From: Palsa-739 sp035532535
GTDB lineage: Bacteria; Actinomycetota; Thermoleophilia; Gaiellales; Gaiellaceae
Assembly (NCBI GenBank): GCA_035532535.1
Contig: DATKQT010000021.1
Span: 1 to 64,000 of the forward strand
Reading direction: 5' to 3'
Length of the DNA: 64,000 nt
Shown: in pieces, positions 47,790 through 56,171 of the stretch
How the letters are laid out: every line of letters begins with the position of its first letter
Position numbering within the stretch: position 1 is the first letter of the stretch
Made by a program: the position numbers and the translations under genes
The notes under the pieces: model-generated
Database searches by the model: none
Told to the model about the DNA's origin: nothing
Seen by the model: only the letters and a program-made list of their open reading frames with translations

Positions 47790-49763
47790 TTGGCGACCGA
47801 GACGAATCATGCGATCGACACGATGCTCCTGGAGGAACGGCGGTATCCGCCGCCTCCGGAGTTCGCGAAGCAGGCGAACGCGCAAGCGGACATCTACGAC
47901 CAGGACTTCGAGACGTTCTGGGAACGCGAGGGCCGCGAGCGCGTCACGTGGTTCGAGCCCTTCTCCAAGCTGTACGAGTGGGAGCCTCCGTACGCGAAGT
48001 TCTTCCTCGGTGGGAAGATCAACGTCTGCTTCAACTGCGTCGACCGCCACGTCGAGGCAGGCAAGGGCTCGAAGGTCGCCTACTACTGGGAAGGCGAGCC
48101 GGACGGCGATCGTCGCGAGATCACGTACGCGGATCTCCAGAAGGACGTCGTCCGGTTCGCCAACGCGCTGAAGAAGCTCGGTGTGAAGAAGGGGACGCCC
48201 GTCGCCATCTACATGGGCATGGTCCCGGAGCTGGCCGTCGCGATGCTCGCGTGCACCCGGCTCGGGGCCCCGCACACGGTCGTCTTCGGCGGCTTCTCGG
48301 CCGACTCGCTGTCCGGGCGGATGAACGACATGAAGTGCGAGGTCGTCATCACGCAGGACGAGGCCTGGCGGCGCGGCTCGACCGTGCCGTTGAAGAAGAC
48401 CGTCGACGAGGCGATGGCGGCTGCGCCGGGTGCGAAGCACAGCGTGGTCCTTCGCCGCACCGGAAACGACGTTCCAATGCAGGAAGGACGCGATCACTGG
48501 TTGCACGAGCTCGAGGAGGGGGTCTCGGACGATCCCTCCTCGTGCCCGTGCGAGCCGATGGACAGCGAGGATCTGCTGTTCCTCATGTACACGAGCGGGA
48601 CGACCGCGAAGCCGAAGGGGATCATCCACACCACCGCCGGCTACCTCGTGGGGGCGGCGACGACGCATCACTACATCTTCGATCTGAAGCGGGACGAGGA
48701 TGTGTACTGGTGCGCGGCGGACATCGGCTGGATCACCGGCCACAGCTACATCGTGTACGGGCCGCTCTGCAATCAGACGACTTCCATCATGTACGAGGGG
48801 ACGCCGGACTTCCCCGACAAGGACCGGTGGTGGTCGATTGTCGAGCGGTACAAAGCGACGATCCTGTACACGGCGCCGACGGCGATCCGTTCGCACATGA
48901 AGTGGGGCCCGCAGTACGCCAAGCAGCACGACCTGTCCTCGCTGCGCCTGCTCGGGTCGGTGGGGGAGCCGATCAACCCGGAGGCGTGGATCTGGTACCG
49001 CGAGCACATCGGCGCCGACCGGACGCCGATCGTGGACACGTGGTGGCAGACCGAGACCGGAATGATCCTCATCACCCCGCTGCCCGGCGTGACGACGCTG
49101 AAGCCCGGCTCGGCCACGAGGCCGTTCCCCGGCGTGGATGCGGCGGTCTTCGACGAACAGGGCAAGGAGGTCGGCCCGGGCGGCGGCGGCTACCTCGTCC
49201 TCAAGCGGCCGTGGCCGGCGATGCTACGCGGCATCTTCGGCGACGACCAGCGCTACCGGGAGACGTACTGGTCGAAGTACGACAACGTGTACTTCGCCGG
49301 CGACGGAGCCCGGATCGACGCTGACGGGGACTTCTGGCTCCTGGGCCGCGTCGACGACGTGATGAACGTGTCGGGGCACCGCATCTCGACGATCGAGGTG
49401 GAGTCGGCGCTCGTCGACCATCACGACGTCGCCGAGGCGGCGGTGACGTCCCGCGCGGACTCCATCACCGGAGAGGCGATCGTCGCCTATGTCACGCTCA
49501 AATCCGGCATCGAGACGTCGGTCGAGAAGCTCGAGGAGCTGCGCAACCACGTCGCGCAGAAGATCGGGGCGATCGCGAAGCCGGCGAACATCGTGTTCAC
49601 ACCGGAACTGCCGAAGACCCGCAGCGGCAAGATCATGCGCCGTCTGCTCCGGGATGTCGCGAACAACCGGAAGCTCGGCGACACGACGACGCTCGCGGAT
49701 CCAGCGGTCGTCGAGGAGATCAAGAGCCGCGCCGAAGCGGAGACGAGTGGGGACGACGGATAG
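47790..49763 (+). CDS. acs: Acetyl-CoA synthetase
   Basis: A 657-residue AMP-forming synthetase making acetyl-CoA from acetate, ATP and CoA. WFEPFSKLYEWEPPYAKFFLGGKINVCFNCVDRHV is the ACS N-terminal domain; MYTSGTTAKPKGIIHTTAGYL the P-loop; DTWWQTETGMILITPLPG the acetyl-binding region; and KTRSGKIMRRLLRDVA holds the catalytic, acetylation-prone lysine. TTG start after a strong SD (GGAAGGAGG). A GNAT of the kind that acetylates this lysine is encoded at 23.8 kb, but no link is shown. Confidence 0.96.
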   Translation: MATETNHAIDTMLLEERRYPPPPEFAKQANAQADIYDQDFETFWEREGRERVTWFEPFSKLYEWEPPYAKFFLGGKINVCFNCVDRHVEAGKGSKVAYYWEGEPDGDRREITYADLQKDVVRFANALKKLGVKKGTPVAIYMGMVPELAVAMLACTRLGAPHTVVFGGFSADSLSGRMNDMKCEVVITQDEAWRRGSTVPLKKTVDEAMAAAPGAKHSVVLRRTGNDVPMQEGRDHWLHELEEGVSDDPSSCPCEPMDSEDLLFLMYTSGTTAKPKGIIHTTAGYLVGAATTHHYIFDLKRDEDVYWCAADIGWITGHSYIVYGPLCNQTTSIMYEGTPDFPDKDRWWSIVERYKATILYTAPTAIRSHMKWGPQYAKQHDLSSLRLLGSVGEPINPEAWIWYREHIGADRTPIVDTWWQTETGMILITPLPGVTTLKPGSATRPFPGVDAAVFDEQGKEVGPGGGGYLVLKRPWPAMLRGIFGDDQRYRETYWSKYDNVYFAGDGARIDADGDFWLLGRVDDVMNVSGHRISTIEVESALVDHHDVAEAAVTSRADSITGEAIVAYVTLKSGIETSVEKLEELRNHVAQKIGAIAKPANIVFTPELPKTRSGKIMRRLLRDVANNRKLGDTTTLADPAVVEEIKSRAEAETSGDDG

Positions 49764-50184
49764 GGAGCTCGGGGTCGAGCTCTTCAACAGGACCTGGGCT
49801 CTCCTCGAGAGCCCAGGTCCTGATCCCGACGAGCTTCTGCACTGCGCCCACGCGTCCGCGTACCACTGGATGCAGGCAGGCACGGTGGCGAACCGCGCAC
49901 GCAGCGAGTGGCAGTGCTCGCGCGTCTACGCGGTGCTCGGTCGCGCCGAGCCGGCGCTCCACCATGCACGCCGCTGCCTCGCGCTGTGCGAGTCGGCGCC
50001 GGACGAGATCGAGGAGTTCGACCTCCCGTTCGCCTGCGAGGCGGTGGCGCGCGCGTCCACGGTCGCCGGCGACGCGCCTGCAACGCGCGAATGGCTCGAC
50101 CGCGCCCGCGCGTCGGGCGAGAAGATCGTCGACGAGGACGACCGCGTCCTCCTCGAGGCGGATCTCGGAAATATCACCCTGTAG
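49747..50184 (+). CDS. TPR-like hypothetical protein
   Basis: A 145-residue all-helical protein with tetratricopeptide-like pairs (ELLHCAHASAYHWMQAGTVANRARSEWQCSRVYAVLGRAEPALHHARRCLALCE, then ACEAVARASTVAGDAPATREWLDRARASGEKI). Possibly a scaffold; function unknown. GTG 49747 overlaps acs by 17 bp. A 16-bp perfect hairpin lies within codons 14-26, so folding of the mRNA should affect its translation. A short GGGAA-TCGC-TTCCC hairpin follows its stop. The 50185-50346 gap shows nothing else I can name. Confidence 0.7.
   Translation: MGTTDRELGVELFNRTWALLESPGPDPDELLHCAHASAYHWMQAGTVANRARSEWQCSRVYAVLGRAEPALHHARRCLALCESAPDEIEEFDLPFACEAVARASTVAGDAPATREWLDRARASGEKIVDEDDRVLLEADLGNITL
49788..49822. repeat. 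16-bp perfect inverted repeat inside the TPR-like gene
   Basis: CAGGACCTGGGCTCTC, loop CTC, GAGAGCCCAGGTCCTG. It begins 25 nt after the acs stop codon. It looks like a terminator or attenuator stem but has no U-tract, and lies in an open reading frame whose residues (NRTWALLESPGPDP) are plausible protein. Confidence 0.8.
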
Positions 50185-50346
50185 GGAATCGCTTCCCGTC
50201 CGAGAACTGTTGTAGAAGAAACCTCGACACGTTTCCCGGCCAGGTTGAAAGCACTCTGACGGGCGGCTCCGGGCTCAGGTGCTGACTGGACCGCCGACCG
50301 AGGCCGACTTCACCCCTTCGCAACAACTGTGCGCCACGATTGCGCC

Positions 50347-51366
50347 GTGCGCGGAGCTCTCGTCGCATCGCTCGCCCTTCTGGTACTCGCCGTTCCCGCC
50401 GCGAGCGCCGCGCCGCCGCAGCGCTTCCTTCTGACGCTCTCGCGCGACACCGGCGGCCATCAGCCGCCGCGTCTTGTCCTCGTCGACCGCAGCGGCGCGC
50501 TTGTCCGGCAGATCGGCACCGCCGGCTACGTCCTCGTCAACGGGGAGTGGTCACCCAACGGCCAGTCGATCGCGTGGTCGGACCCGGCCGGCGTCCACGT
50601 CGAGAACGCGGATGGGACGAACGAGCGGCTGCTCGTAGCCCACGTTGCCGGTTGCGACACCGCGTGCGCGCAGCCTGAGTTCATCTGGACACCGGACGGG
50701 ACGGCGCTCGACGTCGGCGGCGTCGGGCAGCAGACAGACGAGTTCCTCTACGTCCCGATCGACGGCGCGCCGCCGTCGCCGCTCGCGCCGGCGAAGCTCT
50801 GGACGATCAACGTGCCGGTGGAGTGGACGACCGGTGGACGCTCGCTCATCTGGTCGAGCGGCGGCGGCAAGCCCGGCACGAGCAGCTGCTGCCGCGCCTC
50901 CGTCTTCGAGACGGTCGCCGCGACGCACACGACGCGGACGATCTTCACGACCCCGAACGGGCAAGGGCAGCAGGGGACGGTCGTCTCGCCCGACGGACGC
51001 CGCCGAATCGTGTTCTTCGAGGCGCCGAACCCCAAGGACGAGTACGGCCTTCGCATCGTCGACGTCGCAACCGGGAAGTCCCGCTTCCTCATCGCCGCCA
51101 AGGCGACGTCCCTTGCGCGCTGGTCGCCCGACGGAAGGACGATCGCCGTGCTCCTGGCGGGCGAGCGCGTGGTCACGATCCCCGCCGACGGCGGCTCGCC
51201 GCACACGATCGGCCGCGGCCTTGGCCTCTTCTGGGGCCGCGACGGCACGCTGTACGTGCTCCGCAACACGTGGACCGAGGTCTGGACGAGCCGGAACGGC
51301 GCGCCGGAGCAGTTCCTCTTCCGGACGCCGGGCCGGCTCGAGATCTACAGCCTCGACGCGGACTAG
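50347..51366 (+). CDS. Secreted TolB-like beta-propeller protein
   Basis: A 339-residue exported protein: signal peptide (LVASLALLVLAVPAASA), then repeated WSPNGQSIAW, VSPDGRRRIVFF and WSPDGRTIAVLLAG units of the WD40-like/PD40 propeller found in TolB. Two cysteine pairs (GCDTAC, SSCC). Likely extracellular protein binding. GTG 50347 places the signal peptide at the N terminus; GTG 50329 is possible. Its TAG forms a shared CTAG with the opposing peptidase gene. Confidence 0.75.
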   Translation: MRGALVASLALLVLAVPAASAAPPQRFLLTLSRDTGGHQPPRLVLVDRSGALVRQIGTAGYVLVNGEWSPNGQSIAWSDPAGVHVENADGTNERLLVAHVAGCDTACAQPEFIWTPDGTALDVGGVGQQTDEFLYVPIDGAPPSPLAPAKLWTINVPVEWTTGGRSLIWSSGGGKPGTSSCCRASVFETVAATHTTRTIFTTPNGQGQQGTVVSPDGRRRIVFFEAPNPKDEYGLRIVDVATGKSRFLIAAKATSLARWSPDGRTIAVLLAGERVVTIPADGGSPHTIGRGLGLFWGRDGTLYVLRNTWTEVWTSRNGAPEQFLFRTPGRLEIYSLDAD

Positions 51367-52622
51367 AGCAGCTTCTCGAACCTTTCCGCGTCGTCGAACG
51401 GGCCGATCACTGCCAGCCGCAGCTTGTCGTCCGCGAGCAGATCCTGGGCGACGCGCTGCACATCCTCGGCCGTGACTGCCGAGATACCGGCCAGCACCTC
51501 CTCGGGGTCGGGCGCGCGTCCCTCGAGCACTTCCTTGCGCAGCCCGAAGCTGATCAGGCCCTGCGGGTTCTCGAGCTGGAGGACGAAGCGGCCCTTCGAG
51601 AAGCTGCGCGCCTTCTCCAGCTCGTCGGCGGGGACTGGCGCACTGGCCATCCCCTTCAGCTCGGTCGCGATCGTCGTCAGCGCCTCGTCGATGCGCGTGA
51701 TGTCCACGCCCGCCTGGGAGTACAGCGATCCCGCGTCGGTGTAGCTGTGGTTCACGCCGTACACGTAGTAGGCGAGCCCGCGACGCTCGCGCACCTCGGT
51801 GAAGAGCCGCGAGGACATCCCGCCGCCGAGCACGGTGGCCAGCATCTGCAGCACATAGCGGTCCGGATGCTCGAGCGGATAGCTCGGAACGCCGACGACG
51901 ACGTGCGCCTGGTCGGACGCCTTCGTGAAGACCCTCACGCGTCCGTTCGTGTAGCCCTGTACAGGCGAGGGCGCATCCGTCTGCGCGGCCGGCAGGTCGC
52001 CGAGCAGCGCGCTGACCCGCTCGACCGCGTCGTCGCCGATCCGGCCGGCGATGCCGACGACCATGCGCTCCGGGTGGTACCACCGGTCGAGATACCCCAT
52101 GAACGTCTCGCGTGTCGCCGCGCGCACGGTCTCCTTCTTGCCGATGATGTCCCAGCCGAGCGGTTGGTCGCCGTACAGCAGCTCGTCGTACACACCGCCG
52201 ATGTAGTCGCGCGGCGTGTCGAAGTACATGTTCATCTCCTCGACGATGACGCCCTTCTCGCGGTCGATCTCCCCGCTGTCGAAGCGCGAGTTGCGCAGCA
52301 TGTCGACCAGCACGTCCAATGCGACGTCGCGATGATCCGCGGCGCACCTGACGAAGTACGCGGTCGACTCCTTGCTCGTGAACGCGTTGAACTCGCCGCC
52401 GATCGAGTCGATCTCGCCGGCGATCGCGCGCGCATCCGGCCGTCGCTCCGTCCCCTTGAAGAACATGTGCTCGGAGAAGTGCGCGATGCCGTTCGTCTCC
52501 GGCGTCTCGTAGCGCGAGCCGGCGGCGATCATGATCATGCACGTCACCGATTGCGCGTGCGGGAGGTTCGCGGTCAGGATCCGCAGGCCGTTGTCCAGGA
52601 CGTGCCGCTCGAACGTGCTCAT
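51363..52622 (-). CDS. M16-family zinc peptidase (processing peptidase-like)
   Basis: A 419-residue protein of the PqqL/mitochondrial processing peptidase family. The inverted zinc motif H48-F-S-E51-H52 and the distal glutamate in VIVEEMNMY are present, so it is the catalytic type. GGGMSSRLFTEVRERRGLAYYVYG is the C-terminal glycine-rich substrate loop. It degrades or trims peptides in the cytosol or envelope. ATGA overlap with the thioesterase gene. Confidence 0.93.
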   Translation of the reverse strand: MSTFERHVLDNGLRILTANLPHAQSVTCMIMIAAGSRYETPETNGIAHFSEHMFFKGTERRPDARAIAGEIDSIGGEFNAFTSKESTAYFVRCAADHRDVALDVLVDMLRNSRFDSGEIDREKGVIVEEMNMYFDTPRDYIGGVYDELLYGDQPLGWDIIGKKETVRAATRETFMGYLDRWYHPERMVVGIAGRIGDDAVERVSALLGDLPAAQTDAPSPVQGYTNGRVRVFTKASDQAHVVVGVPSYPLEHPDRYVLQMLATVLGGGMSSRLFTEVRERRGLAYYVYGVNHSYTDAGSLYSQAGVDITRIDEALTTIATELKGMASAPVPADELEKARSFSKGRFVLQLENPQGLISFGLRKEVLEGRAPDPEEVLAGISAVTAEDVQRVAQDLLADDKLRLAVIGPFDDAERFEKLL

Positions 52623-53002
52623 GCGCTCAGTCTCCTCTTCCAGCGGTCGGGCACGGGAATGCTCTCGCCCCGCGCATAGTCGTAGCCGACGAGGACGCTC
52701 TTCGCTTCCGCGACGACGCGCCCGTCGGACTGCAATTCGTACTCCAGCTCGAAGCTCTTCGTCCCGACCCGCACGAGGCGCACGCCGATGTCGACCACCT
52801 CTCCGGCCCCGACCTGAGCGCGGAAGTCGATCTCGGTCCGGGCGAGGATGACGTCGCGCAGCGGCATCTCCTCGTCCTTGCCGAACCAGGCCAGGCGGGC
52901 CTGCTCGAGGTACGTCGAGAAGACCGCGTTGTTCACGTGGCCCATGCCGTCGAGATCGCGAAAACGCACCGTCTCGCGGTGCACGAACCGATACCCCTCC
53001 AC
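52619..53002 (-). CDS. Acyl-CoA thioesterase (4HBT hotdog)
   Basis: A 127-residue single hotdog domain. VRFRDLDGMGHVNNAVFSTYLEQARLAWF carries the active-site Asp and the HVNN motif of 4-hydroxybenzoyl-CoA thioesterase-like (YbgC) enzymes. It hydrolyses acyl-CoA or aryl-CoA esters; given the aromatic genes elsewhere, an aryl substrate is possible. GTG start with TACCAT 7 nt upstream on the minus strand. Confidence 0.88.
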   Translation of the reverse strand: MEGYRFVHRETVRFRDLDGMGHVNNAVFSTYLEQARLAWFGKDEEMPLRDVILARTEIDFRAQVGAGEVVDIGVRLVRVGTKSFELEYELQSDGRVVAEAKSVLVGYDYARGESIPVPDRWKRRLSA

Positions 53003-53011
53003 CCGTTCGAT

Positions 53012-53019
53012 GGTATAGA
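53012..53019. promoter_or_regulatory. Overlapping divergent -10 boxes (thioesterase / SIS protein)
   Basis: ATGGTATAGA includes TATAGA (53014-53019) on the plus strand, 6 nt before GTG 53026, and TACCAT on the minus strand, 7 nt before GTG 53002. The start codons are 23 bp apart. Confidence 0.45.
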
Positions 53020-53025
53020 CGCCCT

Positions 53026-53883
53026 GTGGCCGGAGAGATGACCAAGGCGGCGATCGCCTCGCAGCCGGAATGGCTGGCGCAGGTGCCGGCCGATCGCCGC
53101 TTGCCCGACGGCGCCCGTATCCTCTTCACGGGCTGCGGCACTTCCTTCCACGCCGCGATGACGGGTGGAGACGCGGTGCAGGCGCTCGAGCTCGTGCTCG
53201 CGCCCGACCGCGAGGCCGACCTGCTCGTGCTCGTGTCGCACGAGGGTGAGACGGAGCAGACGCTCGAAGCGGCGCGTGCCTGGGCGGGTCCGAAGTGGCT
53301 CGTCACCGGCAAGCCGGACGGGCCGATCGCCGAACTGTGCGACGAGGTGATCGTGTGTACGCCCGCGATCGAGGAGAGCTGGTGCCACACGGCGAGCTAT
53401 ACGTGCGCGGTCGCCGCGATCGCGGCGTTGCGCGGCACGGACATCGCCTGGCTGCCGGCAGCGGTTGCCGAGGCGCTCGATGCCGACCTTCCCGGCTTCG
53501 GCGCGCAGGAGCGCTTCCTCGTCGCCGGGGCCGGGCCGAATCTGCCGACGGCGCACGAGGCGGTGCTGAAGCTGCGCGAGGGTGCCTGGGTCGCGGCCGA
53601 GGCGTACGAGACCGAGCAGCTGCTGCACGGCTACTTCGCAGCCGTCGACGAGTTCGTGCGCGCCTTCGTTCTCGACGGCGCGCGTGCCGAGGACGCTGTC
53701 GCCGGGTTGCAGGCGCTCGGCTGCGACGTCACGCTCGTCCCGACCCGCCATCCGGTCGTCGACATCGTCATGTTCCAGCGACTCACGGTCGGGATCGCGG
53801 ACGCTCGCGGTCGCAACCCGGATCGCATCCGTCGCGACGATCCGCGCTGGGCGGACGCGGCTCAGCGGTCGCGTAGCCGATAG
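53026..53883 (+). CDS. SIS-domain sugar isomerase/deaminase (GlmS C-terminal-like)
   Basis: A 285-residue double SIS protein. ILFTGCGTSFHAAMTGGDA and VLVSHEGETEQTLEAA bind the sugar phosphate, and AVLKLREGAWVAAEAYETEQLLHGYFAAVDE corresponds to the GlmS catalytic helix with the Glu-x-x-x-H-G-P-like motif. It lacks the glutaminase domain, as do AgaS/FrlB-type deglycases and deaminases. Likely acts on an amino-sugar phosphate. Confidence 0.82.
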   Translation: MAGEMTKAAIASQPEWLAQVPADRRLPDGARILFTGCGTSFHAAMTGGDAVQALELVLAPDREADLLVLVSHEGETEQTLEAARAWAGPKWLVTGKPDGPIAELCDEVIVCTPAIEESWCHTASYTCAVAAIAALRGTDIAWLPAAVAEALDADLPGFGAQERFLVAGAGPNLPTAHEAVLKLREGAWVAAEAYETEQLLHGYFAAVDEFVRAFVLDGARAEDAVAGLQALGCDVTLVPTRHPVVDIVMFQRLTVGIADARGRNPDRIRRDDPRWADAAQRSRSR

Positions 53884-53913
53884 ACGAACCGCAGCGCTCG
53901 CCAGCCCTCGCTC

Positions 53914-54873
53914 TCAGGCACCGGCGAGGATCGCGCGCTCCTTGTCGCGTGAAAGCGTCGGGCGCTGCTCCCCGGCCGCGAGGCTCCACTCGAGCGTGTC
54001 GCGCGCTGTCTCCTCGAGCGGCCTGAACGCGATCCCCGCCGCGAGCGCGCGCGAGATGTCGGCCAGGCAGAGCCCCGCGTACTCGGTGCCGGGCAGCCAG
54101 AGCGGCAGCTCCATCCAGGGCTGCACCCCGGCGTCGAGGATCGGCTGGTCGTCCATCCACACGAGATGAGCGCCGCCCGCTATGCGCTCGAGCGCCTCAC
54201 CGATCGTGAGCGGCTCGGCCGGCCCGGTGGCGTTGTAGACACCGCTCGTACGATCGGCCGCGAGTCGCACGAGGAACACGCCGAGGTCGCGCGCGTCGAC
54301 GAATTGAACGGGCTGCGACGGCGATCCGGGCGCGAGCACGTCGCCGCCCTCGGCGAGCCGTCGCGGCCAGTACGTGAAGCGGTCGGTGGGATCGTGCGGG
54401 CCGACGATGAGGCCGGCCCGTGCAATCGCGACCCTGTCGCCGAACACATCGCGCAGCGTGCGCTCCGAGCCGACCTTGAGGTTGCCGTACAGCTCGGGGT
54501 CGAACGCCTCCGGCTCCTGCTCCGGCGGCTCGTACAGCGGGGACTCCTCGGTGATCGGCTGCGAGGCGTCGGAGTACACGGAGATGGTGGAGACGAAGAC
54601 GTAATGGTCGACCGCGCCCGCGACCCTCTCGGCGCGGCGGCGCGTGTGGCGCGGCAGCTGCGTCGGGTCGAGGTCGATCGCCGCGTCCCAGGAGCGGCCC
54701 TCGAGTGCGTCCAGGTCGCCGGTGAGGTCGACCGTGATCGTCTCGACTTCGGGAAAGAGGCCGGGGTTCGTCGTGCCGCGGTTGACGAGCGTGACCTCGT
54801 GCCCGTCGGCGAGCGCGGCGTCGACCGCCGCCCGGCCGAGGAACTTCGTCCCGCCGAAGACAAGGATCTTCAC
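53914..54873 (-). CDS. NAD-dependent epimerase/dehydratase family protein
   Basis: A 319-residue extended SDR. The Rossmann motif is GGTKFLG at the N terminus (ILVFGGTKFLGRAAVDAAL). VSTISVYSD carries Ser/Tyr and YGNLKVGSE the Tyr-x3-Lys. This resembles RNA-binding/isoflavone-reductase-like atypical SDRs (CSP41-like, mRNA-binding) as well as sugar epimerases; the substrate is unknown. GTG start overlapping the peptidase gene (GTGA). Confidence 0.82.
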   Translation of the reverse strand: MKILVFGGTKFLGRAAVDAALADGHEVTLVNRGTTNPGLFPEVETITVDLTGDLDALEGRSWDAAIDLDPTQLPRHTRRRAERVAGAVDHYVFVSTISVYSDASQPITEESPLYEPPEQEPEAFDPELYGNLKVGSERTLRDVFGDRVAIARAGLIVGPHDPTDRFTYWPRRLAEGGDVLAPGSPSQPVQFVDARDLGVFLVRLAADRTSGVYNATGPAEPLTIGEALERIAGGAHLVWMDDQPILDAGVQPWMELPLWLPGTEYAGLCLADISRALAAGIAFRPLEETARDTLEWSLAAGEQRPTLSRDKERAILAGA

Positions 54874-56171
54874 CCGGCGTAGCGCTCGAGCACGCGGCCG
54901 ACCGCCTCGGCGCCGAAGCGAATCGAGTCTGCCGGCACGCGCTCGTCCGCCGCATGGATGAGCTTCGTGAACTCGAAGCCGTCGGGCAGGTCGAGCGGCA
55001 GGAAGCCGTACGTCTGGATGCCGATCTTCGCGAAGAACCTTCCGTCGGTGACGCCGACCTGCAGCATCGGTGTCGGCACGCAGCCGGGATCCAGCTCCTG
55101 CAGGACCGACGAGAGGAGCGGCAGCTGCGACAGGTCGGGCTCCGCCGGATACGGATCGTGCCGCAGCACCTCGAGCTCGAGGTCGGTGCCAACGAGCGTC
55201 TGGATCTCGCGGATGACATCGCCCGGGCCGTAGCCGGGGAGCGAGCGCGCATCGAGCTCGAGTTCGATCTCCGAGGGCACGACGTTGATCTTCACGCCGC
55301 CATGCACGATCGTCGCGGTCACCGTGTTGCGCAGCGCGCGATCGAGGATGCGCAGCTCCGGCACCGGCGCGCGCAGGGTCAGCTCGGCGAGCCGTGGGTC
55401 GAGCAGCGACCGGAGCACGAGCGACTGCGGACGCGGCAGCGCGTCCGCCATCGCCTCGATCCACGCGCGCGCCACCGGCGTCACGTGCACCGGCAGGCGG
55501 CCGGAGTCGAGCCGCGCCAGGATCCGCCCCGCCTTGCCCATCGCCGCGCCCTTCACGCCCATGGCGGCGTGGCCGCCCGGCCCGCGCACGCGTCCGCGCA
55601 GCCAACAGATCTGCTTCTCCGCCACCTGGATGGGGTAGAAGCGCTTGCCCGAGATCGTCTGCTTCGCGCCGCCGAACTCTCCGAGCGAGTGGCGTACGCC
55701 CTCGAACAGCTCGGCGTGTTCGTCAGCAAGGTACTTCGCGCCGAACTCGCCGCCGTTCTCTTCGTCGCTCAGCACCGCGAGGATGAGGTCGCCCCGCGGC
55801 TTCAGCTCGCCGCGCGCCGCGCGGAGGAACGCGTCCACGAGCATCGCCACGCCGCCCTTCATGTCGAGCGCGCCGCGCCCCCAGACCCAGCCGTCGACGA
55901 GCTCACCCCCGAACGGAGGCTGCGCCCAGTCCTGGTTCAGGGTGGTGACGACGTCGACGTGGCCGTACAGCAGAAGCGGAGGCGCCTCGCCCGCGCCCCG
56001 CACGCGCGCGATGAGATTCGGCCGCCCCTCGTCCTTCGCGACGATGCGCGTCTCCACGCCCGCCTCTTCGACGAGCCGCTGCACGTGCGCGATGCACGCT
56101 GTCTCGTTCCCAGGCGGATTGGTCGTGTCGAAGCGGATGAGGTCGCGCAGCAGCTCGACGACGTCCGTCAC
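54870..56171 (-). CDS. M20-family metallopeptidase/deacylase
   Basis: A 433-residue di-zinc hydrolase. LLYGHVDVV and WGRGALDMKGG give the first His/Asp ligands and catalytic Asp, VLSDEENGGEFGAKYL the catalytic and metal glutamates, and the lid domain RGPGGHAAM the dimer-face His. ArgE/DapE/carboxypeptidase G2-like; peptide or N-acyl amino acid substrates. It overlaps the epimerase and class V aminotransferase genes, forming a three-gene operon. Confidence 0.92.
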   Translation of the reverse strand: MTDVVELLRDLIRFDTTNPPGNETACIAHVQRLVEEAGVETRIVAKDEGRPNLIARVRGAGEAPPLLLYGHVDVVTTLNQDWAQPPFGGELVDGWVWGRGALDMKGGVAMLVDAFLRAARGELKPRGDLILAVLSDEENGGEFGAKYLADEHAELFEGVRHSLGEFGGAKQTISGKRFYPIQVAEKQICWLRGRVRGPGGHAAMGVKGAAMGKAGRILARLDSGRLPVHVTPVARAWIEAMADALPRPQSLVLRSLLDPRLAELTLRAPVPELRILDRALRNTVTATIVHGGVKINVVPSEIELELDARSLPGYGPGDVIREIQTLVGTDLELEVLRHDPYPAEPDLSQLPLLSSVLQELDPGCVPTPMLQVGVTDGRFFAKIGIQTYGFLPLDLPDGFEFTKLIHAADERVPADSIRFGAEAVGRVLERYAG

